A stretch of 47,173 nt of DNA from Clostridiaceae bacterium (GTDB lineage Bacteria; Bacillota; Clostridia; Acetivibrionales; DULL01), in the NCBI GenBank assembly GCA_012840395.1, contig DULL01000070.1, positions 1-47,173 of the forward strand, read 5' to 3'. The notes under the pieces are model-generated. The model worked only from the letters and a program-made list of their open reading frames with translations, had not been told where the DNA came from and searched no databases. The translations under genes and the position numbers were made by a program. Below, piece by piece: positions 34,390 to 43,082 of this stretch (positions are counted from its first letter, which is position 1; the number at the start of each line of letters is the position of its first letter).

Positions 34390-34417
34390 TACATTGAGTT
34401 TAATTTCAGTTATGTCA
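34390..34417. promoter_or_regulatory. Bipartite motif TACATTGAGTTTA-N9-ATGTCA (copy 2)
   Basis: The same 13-bp and 6-bp blocks with the same 9-bp spacing occur at 20220-20247. The copy ends 46 bp before the binding-protein start and lies 27 bp after operator-like site D, the same order as in the MFS region. Confidence 0.5.
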
Positions 34418-34463
34418 TGATATAAATACACAAATAAAAAAATTATATAAGGAGTGAGCAGTT

Positions 34464-35840
34464 ATGAAAAAAATCTTGTGTATTACATTGGCATGCATTT
34501 TAGTACTGACTTCAGTTATACTTACCGCATGCAATGGACAGCAGTCTGATGCCAAATCTTCTCAAGCTGACACTCAAAGTAACACTTCAGATAGTTCATC
34601 TAAAGCTGATACCACGAAATCTACAGAAGCTTCAGAAGAGTATGTGATTAAATATCCTACACACCAAATAGGAACAAATACTTCAGCTCCTGCAAATGCA
34701 GAAATGGTTAGAACTTTCAATGAAAAATACAAAGGAAAGTACAGAATAGAAGTTGAAGAAGTTCCAGGTGACAAAAATTATGTAGATAAAATTAAAATAT
34801 TGCTTGCATCAAGACAACTCCCTGATTTTGTATATGGTTCTACAAACATTGACGCTATATACGAACAAGGCCTTTGCATGGATTTGACTCCATTACTTGA
34901 TGCAGATCCAGAGTGGAAAGCTTTATTCCCAGAAGCAGTTCTTGAATATAATTCCCGTGACGGTAAAGTAGTAGCGTTACCTAATGAAGGACAACTGGTA
35001 GGATACTATTATAATAAAGAACTGTTTGCAAAAGCGGGTATTGAAGGTCCGGCTAAGACCTGGAATGAATTTTTTGATATCTGCAAGAGACTTAAAGAGG
35101 CTGGAATAACTCCAATGTCAATGCAGACAGGAGACAATGCTTTTGTTACTCAGTTGTGGCTTGGCCAGATGATTGTAACTTCAGATGAAGGTAAACAAAT
35201 GCTAAGAGCAACTGTAAAGGAAACAAATTACAATAAACAATGCTTTATTGATGGATTAAAGATGTTGCAGCCAATATTTACAGAAGGTTATACAACAAAA
35301 GATGCTATTGGAGGAATGTATGAGAATGCTGCAAACAATTTTATATCAGGAAAAACAGCAATGATTGCAAATGGAACATGGATGATTGGAAGCTTTTCTG
35401 ATCCGAACATGGGTGGTAGTGAAGAATTTGCGAAAAAAGTTGATATAGCTTTGTATCCTGAAAATGGATATTATTCTAATCCTTTTGCTGGATTCATGAT
35501 TTGCGCTCAGACTGAAAAAGGCAAAGAAGCAGCTATTGCAATGCTTAAACACTGGACATCAAAAGAAACTATGCTATCTAACCTTAGAATTATGGGTATG
35601 GTTCCAAGCGGAAAGATTGATATTCCACAAGATGTACTTGAGAAATGGCCATTACTTGGTAAAATGCTGCAGTTGAAGAATCAGCCAGAAGCCCAATCAT
35701 ATTTCACACTTACCAACCAAATGTATTCAAATGTTGTCGACGTTCTGTCTCAATACATGACCTTATTTGCTGATGGAAAATGTACAGCTGAGGAATTTGC
35801 CCAAGCAATGACTGAAGCTGCTCAGAAAAATTTAGAGTAG
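34464..35840 (+). CDS. Family-1 extracellular solute-binding lipoprotein (CUT1 type)
   Basis: This 458-residue protein has a clear lipoprotein signal, MKKILCITLACILVLTSV with lipobox LTAC (Cys near 23), then a Ser/Thr/Asp-rich linker and a MalE/UgpB-type fold (DKIKILLASRQLPDFVYGST, YYNKELFAKAGIEGPAKTWN, GKTAMIANGTWMIGS). Start ATG 34464 has AAGGAGTGA. It is the first gene of the large operon with two permeases and inositol-type enzymes, so a cyclitol or its conjugate is a reasonable substrate guess. Unlike the binding protein at 8222, this gene is intact. Confidence 0.92.
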   Translation: MKKILCITLACILVLTSVILTACNGQQSDAKSSQADTQSNTSDSSSKADTTKSTEASEEYVIKYPTHQIGTNTSAPANAEMVRTFNEKYKGKYRIEVEEVPGDKNYVDKIKILLASRQLPDFVYGSTNIDAIYEQGLCMDLTPLLDADPEWKALFPEAVLEYNSRDGKVVALPNEGQLVGYYYNKELFAKAGIEGPAKTWNEFFDICKRLKEAGITPMSMQTGDNAFVTQLWLGQMIVTSDEGKQMLRATVKETNYNKQCFIDGLKMLQPIFTEGYTTKDAIGGMYENAANNFISGKTAMIANGTWMIGSFSDPNMGGSEEFAKKVDIALYPENGYYSNPFAGFMICAQTEKGKEAAIAMLKHWTSKETMLSNLRIMGMVPSGKIDIPQDVLEKWPLLGKMLQLKNQPEAQSYFTLTNQMYSNVVDVLSQYMTLFADGKCTAEEFAQAMTEAAQKNLE

Positions 35841-35863
35841 AATTTTATTCCTAAAAATCTATA

Positions 35864-35902
35864 GGTGAAGGAAGAGTATAAATTCAAGACTCTTCCTTCA
35901 CC
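35864..35902 (+). promoter_or_regulatory. Stable intercistronic hairpin between binding protein and permease
   Basis: GGTGAAGGAAGAGT (35864-35877) and ACTCTTCCTTCACC (35889-35902) form a perfect 14-bp stem with an 11-nt loop. CTCTAAAAA follows rather than a T-tract, so partial termination or mRNA protection of the binding-protein message is more likely than full termination. Confidence 0.75.
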
Positions 35903-35937
35903 TCTAAAAATAATCCGCTGAGGAGAATGATAATATT

Positions 35938-36813
35938 ATGCAGCGAATATATAAAAAGTGGATACCTGTTTTTCTTGCACCATCAATAATTATGTACTGT
36001 TTTTTATATGCAATGCCATTCTTCACGATAGTTGTAACTTCATTTACAAAATACAAGTTAACTCAAAAAGATATAACGTTCATAGGATTTACTAATTATA
36101 TTAATTTGTTTACAAAAGATATTACATTTAAAATTGCCTTAAAAAATACAGCAGTGTGGATGATCTTGCATGTTTTCTTACATGTAGCCATTGGTATTTT
36201 TATGGCACTAATTCTTTACAGGAAACCAAGAGGTTGGAAATTTGTTCGTACTGTATACATGATTCCAAATATAATTGCATCATCTGCAATAGGCCTTATT
36301 TTTCTTCAGTTATATAACGCAGAGTATGGACTTGTAAATCAAATCCTTAAATCTTTAGGACTTGAAAATTTAACTCGCAACTGGTTATTTGATACAAATA
36401 CGGCTTTTTGGTCTGTAACAATGATTTGGTTTCCTTTTGCAGGATATACATGTACTCTTGTACTTGCGCGATTACTATCCATATCGGAGGAAATGTTTGA
36501 AGCAGCTAAAGTTGAGGGAGCAAATGTGCTGCAAATAGATTGGTATATTTCTTTACCTTTGGCAAAGGATACAATTGCTGCAACAATGATTATGGCGGCA
36601 TCTTATATGCTTACGATGTTTCCTCTAATTTATGTTACAACAGGAGGAGGACCAGGCGTAACAACAACTAATCTGCCTTTATACCTGTATAAAGTAGCCA
36701 TGCTAGAAAATGATTATGGTTATGCAAATACAATAGGAATTTTCATTATTATTGTTGGAATTGTAATTATGCAGATCATAAACCGCGTTATGAAAGTAAA
36801 TGAGGAGGTGTAA
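35938..36813 (+). CDS. CUT1-type ABC transporter permease (MalF-like)
   Basis: This 291-residue protein has six membrane segments and the EAA loop in EEMFEAAKVEGANVLQIDWY near residues 182-201. Start ATG 35938 follows GAGGAGA. It ends 11 bp before the second permease. No ATPase is encoded nearby, so a shared MsmX-type ATPase elsewhere is assumed. With the binding protein at 34464 it forms an importer dedicated to the substrate of the downstream catabolic genes. Confidence 0.92.
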   Translation: MQRIYKKWIPVFLAPSIIMYCFLYAMPFFTIVVTSFTKYKLTQKDITFIGFTNYINLFTKDITFKIALKNTAVWMILHVFLHVAIGIFMALILYRKPRGWKFVRTVYMIPNIIASSAIGLIFLQLYNAEYGLVNQILKSLGLENLTRNWLFDTNTAFWSVTMIWFPFAGYTCTLVLARLLSISEEMFEAAKVEGANVLQIDWYISLPLAKDTIAATMIMAASYMLTMFPLIYVTTGGGPGVTTTNLPLYLYKVAMLENDYGYANTIGIFIIIVGIVIMQIINRVMKVNEEV

Positions 36814-36824
36814 ATAAACTGATA

Positions 36825-37703
36825 ATGAACAATAATAAAAGTAATAAAAACATAGATGAGAGAAAGTATAACACCTCCAGTATTAAAACAAAAATTGCAA
36901 TTATTTTAAAGTACATGGTGTTAGCATCAGCTGTATTTATTTGCCTATTCCCTTTAGTCTGGGTAATACTTTCTTCATTTAAAACAAATGCACAGATATT
37001 TTCAGAGCAGTTTTGGCCAAGTACAATTAATTTTGATGGATACAAAGAAGCTCTTAGACTTTCACCAATACCAAAGTTTTTTATAAATAGCGTATTTATA
37101 GCTACTACCGCATCGGTTATTAATGTAGCGTTAGTTTCAATGGCTGCATATGTGTTTGCTAGAACAAAGTTTAAAGGTTCAGATTTTTTATATTCATTAT
37201 TCTTAACTGCTCTTGTATTGCCAGGTACAGCTGTTATACAGCCTGTTTATATGCAAATAAACCGTATGAGATTACTGGATACCCGTACTGGATTAATAAT
37301 TGTATATTCTTGTGTAGGTCTTGCAATGACAATAATGGTTATGAGATCTTTTTTCTCAGGTATTCCAAAAGATTTAGAGGAGTCTACTGCAATAGATGGA
37401 GCTGGATTTGTCAGAACTTATATTCAAATTATGCTTCCTATTGCAAAGCCTGGGATTGTAACATGTTTCGTACTGCGTTTTATACCAAACTGGAATGAGT
37501 TTACATATGCTCTTGTGCTTACTACATCAACAGAAGTACGAACATTACCATTATCATTGGCATACTTTGTTTCCACATTCAGTTTCAATTATACAGCAAT
37601 GTTTGCAGCAATTACCATTGCAGCTCTGCCATCTATACTTATTTTTGCGGTATTTAATGAACAGGTAATAAGCAGTATGACTATAGGAGCAGTAAAAGGT
37701 TAA
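36825..37703 (+). CDS. CUT1-type ABC transporter permease (MalG-like)
   Basis: This 292-residue protein has six membrane segments; the EAA loop is EESTAIDGAGFVRTYIQIML near residues 185-204. A charged N-terminal tail of about 25 residues precedes TM1. GAGGAGGTG at 36802-36810 is 14 nt before ATG 36825, longer than usual. It completes the second ABC importer and is followed after about 100 bp by the Gfo/Idh/MocA gene. Confidence 0.92.
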   Translation: MNNNKSNKNIDERKYNTSSIKTKIAIILKYMVLASAVFICLFPLVWVILSSFKTNAQIFSEQFWPSTINFDGYKEALRLSPIPKFFINSVFIATTASVINVALVSMAAYVFARTKFKGSDFLYSLFLTALVLPGTAVIQPVYMQINRMRLLDTRTGLIIVYSCVGLAMTIMVMRSFFSGIPKDLEESTAIDGAGFVRTYIQIMLPIAKPGIVTCFVLRFIPNWNEFTYALVLTTSTEVRTLPLSLAYFVSTFSFNYTAMFAAITIAALPSILIFAVFNEQVISSMTIGAVKG

Positions 37704-37801
37704 CAGTAATAAATTTATTATTTGATATACATAAATTTTTTTATTACTTTCTATTTTCTCAATTTTAAATTAATAAATCTATTTCAGAAAGGAGTTTTAT
37801 T

Positions 37802-38893
37802 ATGATTAAAGTAGGCTTTATTGGAGTAGGAGGAATTGCTCAACTTTCTCACCTTCCATTGATGTGGGATTTACCAGATTTATATAAGATCGAGGCAATA
37901 ACAGACATTTCTCCTTCACTTTGTAAGTATATAAGCGAAAAATATAATGTAAAAAAGATATATTCCAATGCAGATGATTTGATTGCAGATAAGGAAATTG
38001 ATGCTGTGATAGTGCTGACTCCTGATCCCTTACACTATACTTACACTTTAAAGGCTATAGAAGCAGGAAAGCATGTATTTATTGAAAAACCACTTGCCAT
38101 GAATTCCAGAGATATTCGTGGATTAATCGAAGCAGAGAAAAAACATCCTGAATCTATTGTAATGGTTGGCTATATGAGACGTTTCAGTCCTGCTTTTTTG
38201 AAAGCCAAAGAGCTTTTGGAAGAATATAATAAGCCTATTGAGTATATACGTTTTCGTGATATTATTTGTGAAGGGTTTTTCTATATTGGACAAACGAGAT
38301 ATACTAAACGGTCGAGGACTTTATCCGATGTTCCTAGTAATGCTTTTAAAGAAATTGCTGATATGAAATACCAGCAACATTCTGTTGCTCTTGGAGAAGA
38401 TGCCACCGAATTGCAGAGAAATGCTTATCAAATGCTATTAGGTTTAGGATGTCATTCATTTTCCGCTGTTCGTGAATTAGTAGGATTACCCAAAGAAGTA
38501 AAAGCAGTCTTAACTTCCAAAAATGGAACTCATTTTGTATCATTATTGCAATATGATGGATTTATTGGAACATACGAAATGGTAAACGATCAAAATGTTG
38601 TACAATTCGACGCTGCAATTGAGATATTCCAAGGAGACCGCAAAATTAAGATAAAATATGATACCCCATATATAAGATATCTGCCCAGTTGCTTAGAAGT
38701 TATTGATTCTACGAGATCTGATACAAAGACTACAATTTATGGACCTGATTATCATGATTGTTTTGCTAATGAGTTAATATATTTCCATGATTGCATAAAG
38801 AATCATAATAAGCCGAAGACATCCCTGTATGATTCCCTGCAGGATATAGAACTATTTGAAAAAATGGCTCGTATGGTTAAAAGTGAGGGATAA
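37802..38893 (+). CDS. Gfo/Idh/MocA-family NAD-dependent dehydrogenase (possible inositol dehydrogenase)
   Basis: This 363-residue enzyme has an N-terminal Rossmann motif GFIGVGGIAQLSHLP (residues 5-19), the catalytic-Lys motif HVFIEKPLAM near 92-101 and the GxHSF motif LGCHSFSAVRELVG near 218-231 with the active-site His. Start ATG 37802 follows AAAGGAG. Members oxidise hydroxyl groups of sugars and cyclitols with NAD(P). In this operon, with IolB and IolD downstream, it may take the part of IolG, oxidising an inositol isomer to an inosose, but family members have many substrates. Confidence 0.85.
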   Translation: MIKVGFIGVGGIAQLSHLPLMWDLPDLYKIEAITDISPSLCKYISEKYNVKKIYSNADDLIADKEIDAVIVLTPDPLHYTYTLKAIEAGKHVFIEKPLAMNSRDIRGLIEAEKKHPESIVMVGYMRRFSPAFLKAKELLEEYNKPIEYIRFRDIICEGFFYIGQTRYTKRSRTLSDVPSNAFKEIADMKYQQHSVALGEDATELQRNAYQMLLGLGCHSFSAVRELVGLPKEVKAVLTSKNGTHFVSLLQYDGFIGTYEMVNDQNVVQFDAAIEIFQGDRKIKIKYDTPYIRYLPSCLEVIDSTRSDTKTTIYGPDYHDCFANELIYFHDCIKNHNKPKTSLYDSLQDIELFEKMARMVKSEG

Positions 38894-38939
38894 AATATTT
38901 AAGCATTAATGATATCTGAAAATAATTGGAGGAAATAAT

Positions 38940-39962
38940 ATGGTAAAAGTAGGAGTCGTAGGTTATGGAGTAATTGGTCAAAGACTTGCAGATGGCGTTG
39001 CACTGCAAAAGGACATGGAACTTGTTGGCGTCGCTGACGTTGCACCTACACTTTCAGTTAGAGCCCTAAAAGAAAAAGGTATGCCATATAATCTTTATAA
39101 CGCATTGCCTGATAACCAGAAGCTTTTTGATGATGCAGAAATATCTGTTTCAGGGTCATTAGAAGACCTGATTCAAAGTTGTGATATTTTACTGGATTCA
39201 ACTAGTGCAGGAGTAGGCGCAAAAAACAAAGAAATCTACAAACGGTATGGGAAAAAGGCTGTTTTCCAGGGTGGAGAGAAGAACGATGTAGCAGATGTAT
39301 TTTTCCATGGCTATGCCAACTATGAAAAGGGTCTTGGCAAACAATTTTTAAAGCTTACCTCCTGTAACACAACCGGGCTTATACGTTCTGTGGACTGCAT
39401 AGACAGAAAAGTTGGAGTTGAAAAGGTTGCAATCACCATAATCCGCCGTGTAGCTGATCCTGGTGATTATCACAGGGGACTTACCAACGCTTTACAGGTT
39501 GACAAGGCACCAAACCACCAGGCTGTAGACTTAATGACCATAATGCCTCATATTGACGCTACAGGAATTCTTGTACACACACCGGTAACCCATGGACACA
39601 TTATCACAGTTTTGGCAAAAACCAAAAAGAAGGTATCAAAGGAGAATCTGCTTGAGTTTTTCAATGAGCACGACAGAATAAGGGTGGTAAGAATTGCAGA
39701 CGGATTTTTGGGCAATGCTTCACTCTTTAGATATGCCCGTGATTTGGGAAATCCCAGAGGAGATATGTATGAAATAGTAGTATGGGAAGAAACCATAGTA
39801 AACTCTGGAGATGACCTAATGTTTGCAATCAATATCCCCCAAGAGTCAGTCACAATACCTGAAACAATAGATGCTATAAGAGCTTCAATGGAAATGCAGA
39901 CAGACAGGCTTGAAGCAGTGGGAATGACAAATAAATATTTGGGGATGGGAAAATGGAAATAA
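38940..39962 (+). CDS. Archaeal-type (type II) glyceraldehyde-3-phosphate-dehydrogenase-like protein
   Basis: This 340-residue protein matches archaeal GAPDHs rather than bacterial GapA: GYGVIGQRLADGVALQKDME for NAD(P) binding (8-27), FQGGEKNDVADVFF near 109, catalytic Cys142 in TSCNTTGLIRS and IRRVADPGDY near 168. The archaeal PSHHGPD segment reads APNHQAVD here, so the substrate pocket may be altered. It normally makes 1,3-bisphosphoglycerate from glyceraldehyde 3-phosphate, phosphate and NAD(P). It overlaps the PGK-like gene by 10 bp. Its place in an inositol-type operon suggests either local glycolysis or oxidation of another short hydroxyaldehyde. Confidence 0.88.
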   Translation: MVKVGVVGYGVIGQRLADGVALQKDMELVGVADVAPTLSVRALKEKGMPYNLYNALPDNQKLFDDAEISVSGSLEDLIQSCDILLDSTSAGVGAKNKEIYKRYGKKAVFQGGEKNDVADVFFHGYANYEKGLGKQFLKLTSCNTTGLIRSVDCIDRKVGVEKVAITIIRRVADPGDYHRGLTNALQVDKAPNHQAVDLMTIMPHIDATGILVHTPVTHGHIITVLAKTKKKVSKENLLEFFNEHDRIRVVRIADGFLGNASLFRYARDLGNPRGDMYEIVVWEETIVNSGDDLMFAINIPQESVTIPETIDAIRASMEMQTDRLEAVGMTNKYLGMGKWK

Positions 39963-41215
39963 AATACGTATCTGGGATAAGGCCGCTGGAGGCATTGGAT
40001 TATGCCGGTAAAACTGTACTTTTACGGGTAGATATTAATTCACCCATAGATCCTGTAACAAAGAAAATAGTAAATGAAAACAGGATAAGAATGAGTATAC
40101 CCACCATCAAATATTTACTTGACCAAGGGGCAAAACTTGCGATAATTGCCCATCAAGGGGATACATTGGATTATCAGAACCTGATGCCTATGGAAGAGCA
40201 TGCACAGAAGCTTTCAGCCTTATTGGAGATTACGGTCAAGTATATAGATGATGTATGTGGTCCTTCAGCCCAGGAGGCGGTAAAAAGCCTGAAACCTGGG
40301 GAGGCTGTTCTTTTAGGGAATCTACGTTATTTAACCGAGGAGATATCAACCTTTGAGGACTCTGTTAAATTAAAGCCTGAAGAAATGCTGAATACTTATC
40401 TTGTAAGAAGTCTTGCACCTATAGTGGATTGTTATGTAAATGACGCTTTCGCAGCAGCCCACAGGAATTCTCCTTCAATGGTCGCGTTCCAGGAGATACT
40501 CCCCACAGCAGGAGGCAAGCTCCTCATGAATGAGATAGAAGCTCTTACAAAAGTTATGGAGACACCGGAAAAACCATCTGTATTTGTGCTTGGCGGAGCT
40601 AAAATTTCTGATGCTTTCGGAATGATGAAACAGGTGCTGGAAAACGGAACTGCTGATAAGATCCTTGCAGGAGGCGTTACCGGCGAAGTAATGCTAATGG
40701 CTGAAGGAATATCAATAGGAGCAAAGAAGGAAAAGTTCATTAAAGACAGATCTCTGGATGTTTTTATAGCGCCTGCAAAAGAATACCTTAATGATTATCC
40801 TGGAAAAATCATTGTTCCTGTTGACCTGGCATATGAAAAAGACGGGCAAAGGCATGAAATACCTGTAAGTGATTTACCGGTAGATGAGATGTTTATGGAT
40901 ATCGGTTCAAAAACTATTGAACTTTTTAAGGAAGCCATTCTATCCGCAGGAACGATTTTTGTGAACGGGCCTATGGGAGTATATGAGAACAAGCTCTTTG
41001 AAAAGGGCACCAGGGAGATATGGAATGCCATTGCTGAAGCAAAGGGCTATTCCGTTATTGGTGGAGGAGACACTGTAAGCGCAGCATCTCGTTTTATAGA
41101 CACTAAAAAAATTAACTATGTCTGTACCGCAGGAGGTGCAATGGTAAGGTTTCTTTCAGGGAAAAAGCTGCCCTTGATTGAAGCCATGAGGAAAGCGTCA
41201 AAAAGACAATATTAA
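39953..41215 (+). CDS. Archaeal-type phosphoglycerate-kinase-like protein
   Basis: This 420-residue protein has PGK motifs: LLRVDINSPID (25-34), NRIRMS (43-48), AIIAHQGD (63-70), LLGNLRYLTEE, NDAFAAAHRNSPS, FVLGGAKISDAFG and the nucleotide loop SVIGGGDTVSAASRF. The sequence style is archaeal. The residue after AHQG is Asp70, where PGKs normally have an Arg that contacts the 3-phosphate of phosphoglycerate; the other two phosphate Args (NLR, AHR) remain. It would transfer phosphate from an acyl phosphate to ADP. The start overlaps the GAPDH-like gene, so the pair is coupled and may process a non-standard substrate. Confidence 0.88.
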   Translation: MEIKYVSGIRPLEALDYAGKTVLLRVDINSPIDPVTKKIVNENRIRMSIPTIKYLLDQGAKLAIIAHQGDTLDYQNLMPMEEHAQKLSALLEITVKYIDDVCGPSAQEAVKSLKPGEAVLLGNLRYLTEEISTFEDSVKLKPEEMLNTYLVRSLAPIVDCYVNDAFAAAHRNSPSMVAFQEILPTAGGKLLMNEIEALTKVMETPEKPSVFVLGGAKISDAFGMMKQVLENGTADKILAGGVTGEVMLMAEGISIGAKKEKFIKDRSLDVFIAPAKEYLNDYPGKIIVPVDLAYEKDGQRHEIPVSDLPVDEMFMDIGSKTIELFKEAILSAGTIFVNGPMGVYENKLFEKGTREIWNAIAEAKGYSVIGGGDTVSAASRFIDTKKINYVCTAGGAMVRFLSGKKLPLIEAMRKASKRQY

Positions 41216-41250
41216 ATTATCAGTATTAATTAGGATTATTAGGAGGCATT

Positions 41251-42099
41251 ATGTTAAGCGGTCAGAGAGTCAAAGAACTCGAAATATTTGCCTTGAGGAT
41301 AAGAATTGAGACTTTAAAAGAAATAAGCAATCTGGGGTTTGGCCACTTGGGTGGCGCCATGTCAATAGTAGATACTCTGGCGGTATTATATGGGGGCGCA
41401 ATGAATATTGATCCTAAAAACCCGAAATGGGAGGACAGAGACTGGCTTGTGTGCTCAAAAGGGCATGCAGGCCCTGCAGTTTATGCAGCCCTTGCATTAA
41501 AAGGATATTTTGATATTGAAGAACTGTCAACTCTGAATAAGCCGGGAACAAACCTTCCAAGCCACTGTGACAGAAACAAGACCATAGGGATTGATATGAC
41601 TACCGGTTCATTGGGCCAGGGTTCATCTTTGGCAGTGGGAATTGCTCTTGGGCACCGCCTTGACGGAAGGAATAACAAAGTATACCTGATTCTTGGAGAC
41701 GGCGAGCTTCAGGAGGGCCAGGTATGGGAAGCTGTTCTTTTATCCGCACAGCTAAAACTTGATAATCTAATTGCTTTAGTTGATTATAACAAGCAGCAGC
41801 TTGACGGTTACACAAAGGATATAAATGACCTGGGAGACTTAAAAGCCAAATTTGAAAATTTTGGCTGGTTTGCACAGGAGGTAGATGGAGCCTCCGTCAA
41901 AGAAATATACCAGGCAATTGAGGAAGCAAAAAAAGTCAGAGGAAAACCCTCTGTAATAGTGTTACACACAGTAAAGGGGAAGGGCTGCAGCTTTGCAGAA
42001 GGGATTTTAGATAATCACCATATGACTATAAGCAAAGAACAGGCTGAGAATGAACTTAAAACATTAGAAGAAAAATTAGAAAAGATGGTGAAATCATGA
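41251..42099 (+). CDS. Transketolase, N-terminal subunit (split enzyme)
   Basis: This 282-residue subunit carries the thiamine-diphosphate pyrophosphate half of transketolase: GFGHLGGAMSI (28-38), CSKGHAGPAVYAAL, TTGSLGQGSSLAVGIALGHR and the Mg/ThDP motif LILGDGELQEGQVWEA with VDYNKQQLDG. Start ATG 41251 follows AGGAGG. The stop overlaps the C-terminal subunit start (ATGA). Split transketolases occur in many Clostridia for C2-ketol transfer between sugar phosphates, but a copy inside an inositol-type operon suggests a pathway-specific donor or acceptor. Confidence 0.92.
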   Translation: MLSGQRVKELEIFALRIRIETLKEISNLGFGHLGGAMSIVDTLAVLYGGAMNIDPKNPKWEDRDWLVCSKGHAGPAVYAALALKGYFDIEELSTLNKPGTNLPSHCDRNKTIGIDMTTGSLGQGSSLAVGIALGHRLDGRNNKVYLILGDGELQEGQVWEAVLLSAQLKLDNLIALVDYNKQQLDGYTKDINDLGDLKAKFENFGWFAQEVDGASVKEIYQAIEEAKKVRGKPSVIVLHTVKGKGCSFAEGILDNHHMTISKEQAENELKTLEEKLEKMVKS

Positions 42100-43082
42100 G
42101 CATTTTCATTGCTAAAGACAGAGTAATGGATGAAGTGGCAATGAGGGACGTGTACTGTAATACACTGATCGAGCTTGCCGCAAAAAATAAGAATATAGTA
42201 GTTCTTGATGCAGATTTAGCAAAATCAATGGGGATGATGCCCTTTAAGAAAGCATTTCCAGATAGGTTTTTTGATGTAGGGGTACAGGAAGCAAACATGA
42301 TAGGAACAGCTGCAGGCCTTTCAGCAACAGGAAAAGTTCCCTTCGCTCATAGCTTTACAGCTTTTGCATCAAGAAGATGCTATGATCAGATATTTATATC
42401 ATGTGCTTACGCAAAACTAAATGTAAGGATTATTGGAAGTGATGCCGGCATTACTGCAGCATATAACGGAGGAACTCATATGTCCTTTGAGGATATAGGT
42501 ATAATGAGGAACATTCCCGGTATAACCATACTTGAGCCGGTAGATTCTGTTATGTTAAAGGATCTCATTGAACAGACTGTGGATTTATACGGAGTATTCT
42601 ATATAAGACTTTTGAGAAGAAACGCCATAAAGGTGTATGAGGAAGGTTCCAGATTTGAAATAGGTAAAGGTATACAGATTAAAGACGGCAAAGATGTAAC
42701 AATTATTGCTACCGGCATTATGGTAGATGAAGCGCTAAAAGCTTCCGAGAAGCTGGAGGAGGAAGGTATATCCGCAGGAGTTGTAAATATCTTTACCTTG
42801 AAGCCCATTGACAAAGAAATAATTATAAAATGCGCCAGGGAAACAGGAGCTATAGTAACTGCTGAGAATCACAGTATACTAAACGGACTTGGATCGGCAG
42901 TGGCAGAAGTTCTATCCGAAAGCTGTCCTGTATATCTGGAAAGAGTGGGTGTAAAGGATCTGTTCGGGGAGGTAGGCCCTGTTGATTATCTGAAGAAGAG
43001 ATTTGAGATGACCCATGAGGATATTGTCAAAAGCGCTAAAAAAGTCATTGAAAGAAAAAATAAAGAGAAGGTGTTCAGGTGA
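42096..43082 (+). CDS. Transketolase, C-terminal subunit (split enzyme)
   Basis: This 328-residue subunit supplies the pyrimidine-binding half: VGVQEANMIG with catalytic Glu65, FAHSFTAFASRRCYDQI and GTHMSFEDIGIMRNIPG. In canonical enzymes the segment reading DAGITAAYNGGTH here is commonly GVGEDGxTH, so residues near the substrate channel differ while the His is kept. The last third is the transketolase C-terminal domain (EALKASEKLEEEGISAGVVN). The 3' end overlaps the IolB gene start (GTGA). It is expected to form an alpha2-beta2 enzyme with the preceding gene product. Confidence 0.92.
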   Translation: MSIFIAKDRVMDEVAMRDVYCNTLIELAAKNKNIVVLDADLAKSMGMMPFKKAFPDRFFDVGVQEANMIGTAAGLSATGKVPFAHSFTAFASRRCYDQIFISCAYAKLNVRIIGSDAGITAAYNGGTHMSFEDIGIMRNIPGITILEPVDSVMLKDLIEQTVDLYGVFYIRLLRRNAIKVYEEGSRFEIGKGIQIKDGKDVTIIATGIMVDEALKASEKLEEEGISAGVVNIFTLKPIDKEIIIKCARETGAIVTAENHSILNGLGSAVAEVLSESCPVYLERVGVKDLFGEVGPVDYLKKRFEMTHEDIVKSAKKVIERKNKEKVFR

